Assembly (NCBI GenBank): GCA_934233745.1
Contig: CAKQGN010000006.1
Location: 1 to 64,000, forward strand
Source: an uncultured Clostridia bacterium
Lineage (GTDB): Bacteria > Bacillota > Clostridia > Christensenellales > CAG-917
Direction of reading: 5' to 3'
DNA: 64,000 bases
A model generated the notes under the pieces. That model was not told the DNA's origin. It did no database searches and saw only the letters and a list, made by a program, of their open reading frames with translations. Of the stretch, positions 59,797-64,000 are shown piece by piece (the stretch's first letter is position 1; each line of letters opens with the position of its first letter). A program made the position numbers and the translations under genes.

Positions 59797-61500
59797 TTAG
59801 TTCTTTTCGTTTTTAAGAGAATTTTTGTATCTTTGTGCGTTTGCTTTCATTTCTTTTGCATGCGGAACGGCATATATCGAATAGTCGTTGCCGCCGATAA
59901 GCCTTGCCACTTCATCCGTGTCATCGTCAAGCAAGTCAACATGCGTGAGAGTTTTTCCGTTTTCGGTGGATTTTGAAATGAGGTAATGATTGTCGGCCAT
60001 AGCGGCAAGCGACGGCATATGTGTGACCGCAATGACTTGACGCGCGCGCGATATATTGCACATTTTTTCGGACACGACTTGCGATATATTGCCGGAAATG
60101 CCCGTGTCTATCTCGTCGAAAACCATTGTTCCGATGTCGTCTACGCCAGCAAGGATATTCTTGAAGGCAAGCATAAATCTTGACATTTCACCGCCCGAAA
60201 TAATCTTTGCAAGCGGTTTGAGCGGCTCGCCGACGTTTGGCGAAATCATAAACTCAACGCTGTCCATACCGTTTGCGGATATATCGTCGACATCCTCCTT
60301 TGTCGTCATCTCGACTTTGAACGTCGAACCGCTCATACCTAAGTCGCAAAGCTCTTTCATGATGTCTTTTTCAAATTTATCCGCAACCTTTCGTCTTTCG
60401 AGCGAGAGATTTTTTGCGCTTCCGAGCAGTTTTTTTGCGGCTTTGTCGATTTCGATTTCAAGTTCCTCAACTCTTTCGGCGGCATTGGCAAGGATATTTG
60501 CCTCTTTTTTCGCCTCATCATAGAACTTTTGCAATGACTCGAAACTTCCGCCGTACTTGCGCAAAATCGAGCGTACAACTTCCAATCTTTCCTCTATTTT
60601 ATCTGCCGAGCGCGAGTCGAAATCGAGTCTTTCAAGCATATCGGCAAGCGTTTCGCTTATGTCTGTGATTTCGACCTTGCAAGAATCCAGTCTATCGGCT
60701 ATCGGTTGGATGTCGTCGTCAAAGGAAGATATCGTATTGAGCAGCGATACCGAATTTTTTATCGACGCGCTCACGCTTTGAGAATCGTATCCGTCAAGCA
60801 AATTCTTCGCTCCTTCGAGTGCGGAAATTATTTTTTCCATGTTGCGGATACGTTTGCGAGCGGTCAAGAGTTCATCCTCTTCACCGTCTTTTACATCGGC
60901 TTTTTCAATTTCATCGATTTGAAAAGTCAGAATATCCAGTTTTCTCTCTCTTTCGTCGCTATTGCCAAAACGCGCAAACTCCTTTTTTAAGGAGGAATAA
61001 TCTTTGAAATCGCTTTCGACTTCGGTTTTGAGTTTTTCGATATTCTTTTCGCCGAGTTTATCAAGAAGCGAGATATGGTTTGCACTTTTCAAAAGGGATT
61101 GATGCTCGTGCTGACCGTGAATATCCACAAGAAGTTCGGTCAGACCTTTCAGAGTCGAAAGGGTTGAAATTCTACCGTTTATTCTGCACTCGTTTTTGCC
61201 GTCAATGCTCATTTTTCTGCGAATAACAAGCACATCCTCCGTTTCAATCCCCAAATCGTCGAGATATGAGCTTACAGCCGGCGTGATATATTCTTCAAAC
61301 ACCGCCTCGACGCTCGCTTTGTCCGTCCCATAGCGGATGAGCGACTTGTCCGCACGCTCGCCCAGCACGAAATTGAGCGAGTCAATAATGATTGACTTGC
61401 CCGCGCCTGTTTCACCGCTCAGAATATTCAAGCCGTCCTTTAATTCAAGCGACAGCTTGTCGATGAGCGCAATATTTTCGATTGAAAGTTGACAAAGCAT
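59797..61500 (-). CDS. recN: DNA repair protein RecN
   Basis: A 567-residue SMC-like ATPase acting early at DNA double-strand breaks. Seen: LSGETGAGKSIIIDSLNF (Walker A), LVDIHGQHEHQSLL, a long coiled coil (about 150-370), ISGGEMSRFMLAFK (signature) and MVFDEIDTGISG (Walker B). A weak SD (GGCGGTG). It follows argR at 50 bases, the common Bacillota order. Confidence 0.96.
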   Translation of the reverse strand: MLCQLSIENIALIDKLSLELKDGLNILSGETGAGKSIIIDSLNFVLGERADKSLIRYGTDKASVEAVFEEYITPAVSSYLDDLGIETEDVLVIRRKMSIDGKNECRINGRISTLSTLKGLTELLVDIHGQHEHQSLLKSANHISLLDKLGEKNIEKLKTEVESDFKDYSSLKKEFARFGNSDERERKLDILTFQIDEIEKADVKDGEEDELLTARKRIRNMEKIISALEGAKNLLDGYDSQSVSASIKNSVSLLNTISSFDDDIQPIADRLDSCKVEITDISETLADMLERLDFDSRSADKIEERLEVVRSILRKYGGSFESLQKFYDEAKKEANILANAAERVEELEIEIDKAAKKLLGSAKNLSLERRKVADKFEKDIMKELCDLGMSGSTFKVEMTTKEDVDDISANGMDSVEFMISPNVGEPLKPLAKIISGGEMSRFMLAFKNILAGVDDIGTMVFDEIDTGISGNISQVVSEKMCNISRARQVIAVTHMPSLAAMADNHYLISKSTENGKTLTHVDLLDDDTDEVARLIGGNDYSIYAVPHAKEMKANAQRYKNSLKNEKN

Positions 61501-61550
61501 ATTTCACCGCCTTTGATACCGATATCAAAAAGCACGATTACGATACATAA

Positions 61551-62024
61551 TCAGTTGAAAAGTCTGTTTGCTTCAAGGAGATCTTCAAGTCGTCTGCGAA
61601 TCATATCTACGTGTTCGATTCCGTCAACGGCAACAAAGATTGTGTTGTCGCCGGCTATGACGCCCAAAACTTCGTCGTACGAAAGTTTGTCGATAAGCTC
61701 GGCGGCAGGTCCTGCGCTACCCGTCTCTGTTTTGAGAACAATGAGATTGCCCGAACTTTTTATCGAAATCACGGTGTTTTTGAACATGCTCAAAAACTTA
61801 TCCGCCGCACTTGCCTCTTTGGTTTGCTGAGCCGCATATTTATAATGTCTTCCGTCGCTTGAAAGCGTCTTTATAATGCCCATTTCCTTGATGTCGCGGG
61901 ACACTGTAGCTTGCGTAACCGAAAAGCCTTCGCTGCGCAGATAATCCACAAGCTCTTCCTGTGTGTCCACGTCATGTTTTGAAATGATGTCCAAAATCTT
62001 GAGTTGTCTGTTTGCTCTTGCCAT
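61551..62024 (-). CDS. argR: Arginine repressor
   Basis: A 157-residue ArgR/AhrC protein. N-terminal winged helix with TQEELVDYLRSEGFSVTQATVSRDIKEMGI and C-terminal oligomerisation/arginine-binding domain with GVIAGDNTIFVAVDG, in which the GDDTI motif is GDNTI. SD AAGG. Family role: arginine-dependent repression of arginine synthesis genes. Confidence 0.96.
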   Translation of the reverse strand: MARANRQLKILDIISKHDVDTQEELVDYLRSEGFSVTQATVSRDIKEMGIIKTLSSDGRHYKYAAQQTKEASAADKFLSMFKNTVISIKSSGNLIVLKTETGSAGPAAELIDKLSYDEVLGVIAGDNTIFVAVDGIEHVDMIRRRLEDLLEANRLFN

Positions 62025-62034
62025 AATATATACC

Positions 62035-62838
62035 TTATCCTCTGGGATCGACAGATCCCCATCTGTTCATTTTTGTGAGGAGCTTTTTGTAGAAATTGTC
62101 CTCTTTTACCGCCAAAAACCTGATGGATTTGCGGGATTTTTCAATTGTAATACATTTGTTGCCCTTAATGTTTGCAATGTTTTCGCCGTCGCAACAAAGC
62201 GTTGCGTTTTCCCCGTCAATAAGTTCGAGTTCGATTCGGGAATTCGAACTTACAACAAGCGGACGAGAATGAAGCGAGTGTGCGCAAATCGGAATAATTA
62301 CTATTGCGTCGACGTCGGGGGCAAGTACTGGGCCGCCTGCGGAAAGCGAGTATGCGGTTGAGCCTGTGGGCGACGATACGATTGCCCCGTCGCTATGATA
62401 TGAATCGACAAATTTGCCATCCACATAAACGTCGATAAACACCGGTCGCGACGTTGCGGTTCTGAGCACGATTTCGTTGAGAGCAGACGTGCAAAAATTA
62501 TCGCAACATGCTTGCAGCGTCAATCTTTTTTCGTATTCTCCGCTTTTTATGCCTGCAATGATACTGTCTATTGAAGAATCTTTTTCGAATTGAGTCAAAA
62601 ATCCGAGATTGCCGGCGTTGATTCCTGTGACAATGACGCCTTCACGCAAGTTTTTCACCGCTTCCAAAACCGTGCCGTCACCGCCGAAAACAACGAGATT
62701 GTCGCAGTCCGAGGGGACGTCTTGTCCGCTTTTGACTTCGCATATATCAAAACCGCCGTAATTTTGCAACCCGGCTATAATTGCTTTAGTTTCGGCTGAT
62801 GATTCCGCTTTGGTAAAAATTGCAATCTTCGTTTTCAT
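62035..62838 (-). CDS. nadK: NAD kinase
   Basis: A 267-residue enzyme making NADP from NAD. Seen: VVFGGDGTVLEAVK (GGDG), GINAGNLGFLTQ, and SPTGSTAYSLSAGGPVLAPD. ATG 62838 chosen by homology; an in-frame upstream frame to 62889 is unsupported. No SD, see the promoter entry. Ends 10 bases before argR. Confidence 0.94.
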   Translation of the reverse strand: MKTKIAIFTKAESSAETKAIIAGLQNYGGFDICEVKSGQDVPSDCDNLVVFGGDGTVLEAVKNLREGVIVTGINAGNLGFLTQFEKDSSIDSIIAGIKSGEYEKRLTLQACCDNFCTSALNEIVLRTATSRPVFIDVYVDGKFVDSYHSDGAIVSSPTGSTAYSLSAGGPVLAPDVDAIVIIPICAHSLHSRPLVVSSNSRIELELIDGENATLCCDGENIANIKGNKCITIEKSRKSIRFLAVKEDNFYKKLLTKMNRWGSVDPRG

Positions 62839-62848
62839 AAGTAAAAAA

Positions 62849-62877
62849 AGTATACAACAACTCACCGTTTTATTCAA
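62849..62877 (-). promoter_or_regulatory. nadK promoter with near-leaderless start
   Basis: Minus strand: TTGAAT (62877-62872), 17 bases, TATACT (62854-62849), 10 bases before the nadK ATG. The transcript would have a leader of only about 3-5 bases. Confidence 0.55.
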
Positions 62878-63088
62878 GTATAAATACAACTTTTATTAAA
62901 AAATTGAATAAAATTTATAATTTTATACAAAATGCAAATTTTAATTGAATCGCAAACGAATTATATCAACCGATATGTTATTATATATCCTCTATCGAGA
63001 CACCCTATACAGACCACTCATATCACACTCAAATCTTCAATTGCACTGTATCGGTTGACATATTTCAAGCATTTTGTATAATTGAGGT

Positions 63089-63388
63089 ATGATTCAAACG
63101 ATTATTTCCATATCCGAATTTGCAACAAAACTTGTCGCAGGTCTATCCGGCGTGTTTTTCGGCGCGCTTATTTTGGGATTGGTCGTAGCAGCCAAAAATA
63201 AAAAAACCAAGAATATCAATCCCGATGAACTCAAACGCAAGGCAAAAAATCAGCCTGTCGAAGAGGAAAAATCAAAAAAGAAAGCCAAAAAGGCAAAGAA
63301 CGACAAAGTTCAGGACGCACAATCCGATGCAAAGGATACGCAAACCGATGCAACCGAGCCGAAACCTTCAAACGACAATAAAAAATGA
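63089..63388 (+). CDS. Small membrane protein with a Lys/Asp-rich tail
   Basis: A 99-residue protein with one hydrophobic segment (residues about 14-34, with Gly-Val-Phe-Phe-Gly) and a hydrophilic tail with several KKAKK-type runs and Asp/Gln/Thr repeats. SD GAGG. Similar small proteins occur in many Bacillota, but I cannot assign a family. Flanked by AT-rich DNA before and by a terminator after. Confidence 0.65.
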   Translation: MIQTIISISEFATKLVAGLSGVFFGALILGLVVAAKNKKTKNINPDELKRKAKNQPVEEEKSKKKAKKAKNDKVQDAQSDAKDTQTDATEPKPSNDNKK

Positions 63389-63389
63389 A

Positions 63390-63412
63390 AACACGCCGAG
63401 CGTGTTTTTTTT
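63390..63412 (+). terminator. Terminator, small membrane protein gene
   Basis: ACACGC (63391-63396) and GCGTGT (63400-63405) with a CGA loop, then eight T. Lies between convergent genes. Confidence 0.82.
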
Positions 63413-63441
63413 ATAGATTTTTGTTGTGACAATCGAAACAG

Positions 63442-64000
63442 TCAAATAACTCGATTCTTTTTCAAATATAAGAGATATTCGATGTTTTTGTTCTCGTATC
63501 GTATAGGCGACGTTGAAAAGCCGAGAATTTCGAAGCCTATGGCGATTGCATGACTTTTTACGCTTTCCACCGCCCTTATTCGCAGCTTTTCATCGGCGAC
63601 TATGCCGCGTTTTGTCAGGGCAGTACTGTCGAGTTCGAACTGAGGTTTTACAAGCACAACGGCTTCACCGCCTGCTTTGAGCAAATCGAACATCGATTGC
63701 AAAACGAGTTTGAGGGATATAAAACTCACGTCACTGCAAAGAAAATCAACTTTATCGAGATTTTTGGGCAATTCTCTTGCGTTTGCCTTCAAAAAATCGA
63801 CTTTGCCGCTATTCAACAGTTTTTCGTCAAGGGCGCATTCGGCAACGTCGACGGCAAGCACGTGATTTGCGCCGTGACGAAGCAAACAATCGGTAAAGCC
63901 TCCGTTTGAGCAACCGATATCCGCACAATTTTTGTCTTTTACGTCGATTTTGAAATCCTCGAATGCTTTTTCAAGTTTATATGCGCCTTGCGAGGCGTAA
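63442..64000 (-). CDS. tlyA: TlyA-family rRNA methyltransferase (partial, 5' end outside window)
   Basis: The C-terminal 185 residues of a TlyA/YqxC protein, an FtsJ-like RNA 2'-O-methyltransferase (hemolysin TlyA family). Seen: SQGAYKLEKAFEDF at the entry to the methyltransferase domain, the SAM loop ADIGCSNGGFTDCLL, ADVSFISLKL-like CSDVSFISLKLVL and LVKPQFEL. The Ser-Gln-Gly-Ala is usually SRGG. The S4 domain would be outside. Its place before nadK-argR-recN matches Bacillus. Confidence 0.92.
   Translation of the reverse strand, partial: YASQGAYKLEKAFEDFKIDVKDKNCADIGCSNGGFTDCLLRHGANHVLAVDVAECALDEKLLNSGKVDFLKANARELPKNLDKVDFLCSDVSFISLKLVLQSMFDLLKAGGEAVVLVKPQFELDSTALTKRGIVADEKLRIRAVESVKSHAIAIGFEILGFSTSPIRYENKNIEYLLYLKKNRVI

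Overview
The window reads as chromosomal DNA from an endospore-forming member of the Clostridia (Bacillota), probably an uncultured gut lineage. The evidence is the sporulation set (spoIIAA-spoIIAB-sigF, spoVAC-spoVAD-spoVAE, yunB), gene orders shared with Bacillus and Clostridium (ruvX-DUF1292, rpsB-tsf-pyrH, frr-uppS-cdsA-dxr-rseP-ispG, rimP-nusA-rnpM-rplGB-infB-rbfA-nrnA-truB-ribF, miaB-mutS-mutL-miaA, tlyA-nadK-argR-recN), a type A RNase P RNA and extensive SD-led translation. No prophage, transposase, CRISPR array or cas gene was found. Most of the window is housekeeping.

Layout. 1-516: C-terminal end of a surface protein. 740-2197 (minus): forespore sigma-F operon. 2378-2966: six-tRNA operon (Pro, CAU-Ile2, Asp, Phe, Thr, Tyr). 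3000-3250: hairpin-rich spacer, then spoVA genes, convergent with yunB. 6372-11820: rarA, a TetR-ABC exporter unit, ruvX and a DUF1292 protein. 12175-14753: rpsB-tsf-pyrH. 15134-20077: a redox locus with a polytopic membrane protein, a divergent TetR regulator, a large Fe-S/FAD oxidoreductase and HypA. 20418-37686: a long translation, envelope and isoprenoid run ending in ribF and an endonuclease IV-like protein. 38224-46528 (minus): MMR and tRNA modification genes. 46669-48951: class A PBP. 49009-57533 (minus): thiI, cysteine desulfurase, a membrane protein, mutS2, pheT, pheS. 57850-59232 (minus): odd NdvB-like protein, divergent from rnpB. 59797-64000: recN-argR-nadK, a small membrane protein and the end of tlyA.

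How genes work together: SpoIIAA, SpoIIAB and SigF are the forespore partner-switch, and SpoVA genes are typical late targets in the forespore. The cysteine desulfurase probably feeds ThiI. UppS, CdsA, Dxr and IspG connect isoprenoid and lipid supply to envelope growth, next to the PBP. The TetR-linked ABC pair looks like a self-regulated exporter.

Most unusual: (1) at the usual polC position lies a 530-residue protein with PolC-like N-terminal and OB regions and an intact DnaQ-type exonuclease, but no PHP or polymerase; (2) a MutS2 without its Smr domain; (3) a 460-residue protein that looks like the two ends of an NdvB-type cyclic glucan synthase without the catalytic middle; (4) a short-hairpin array with fixed ATATCAC linkers between ~75-bp direct repeats just before rimP; (5) a 147-bp nested inverted repeat whose left arm forms the last codons of pyrH. 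I did not find a clear new defence or mobile system. The redox locus with a lone HypA is the best candidate for an undescribed functional unit.
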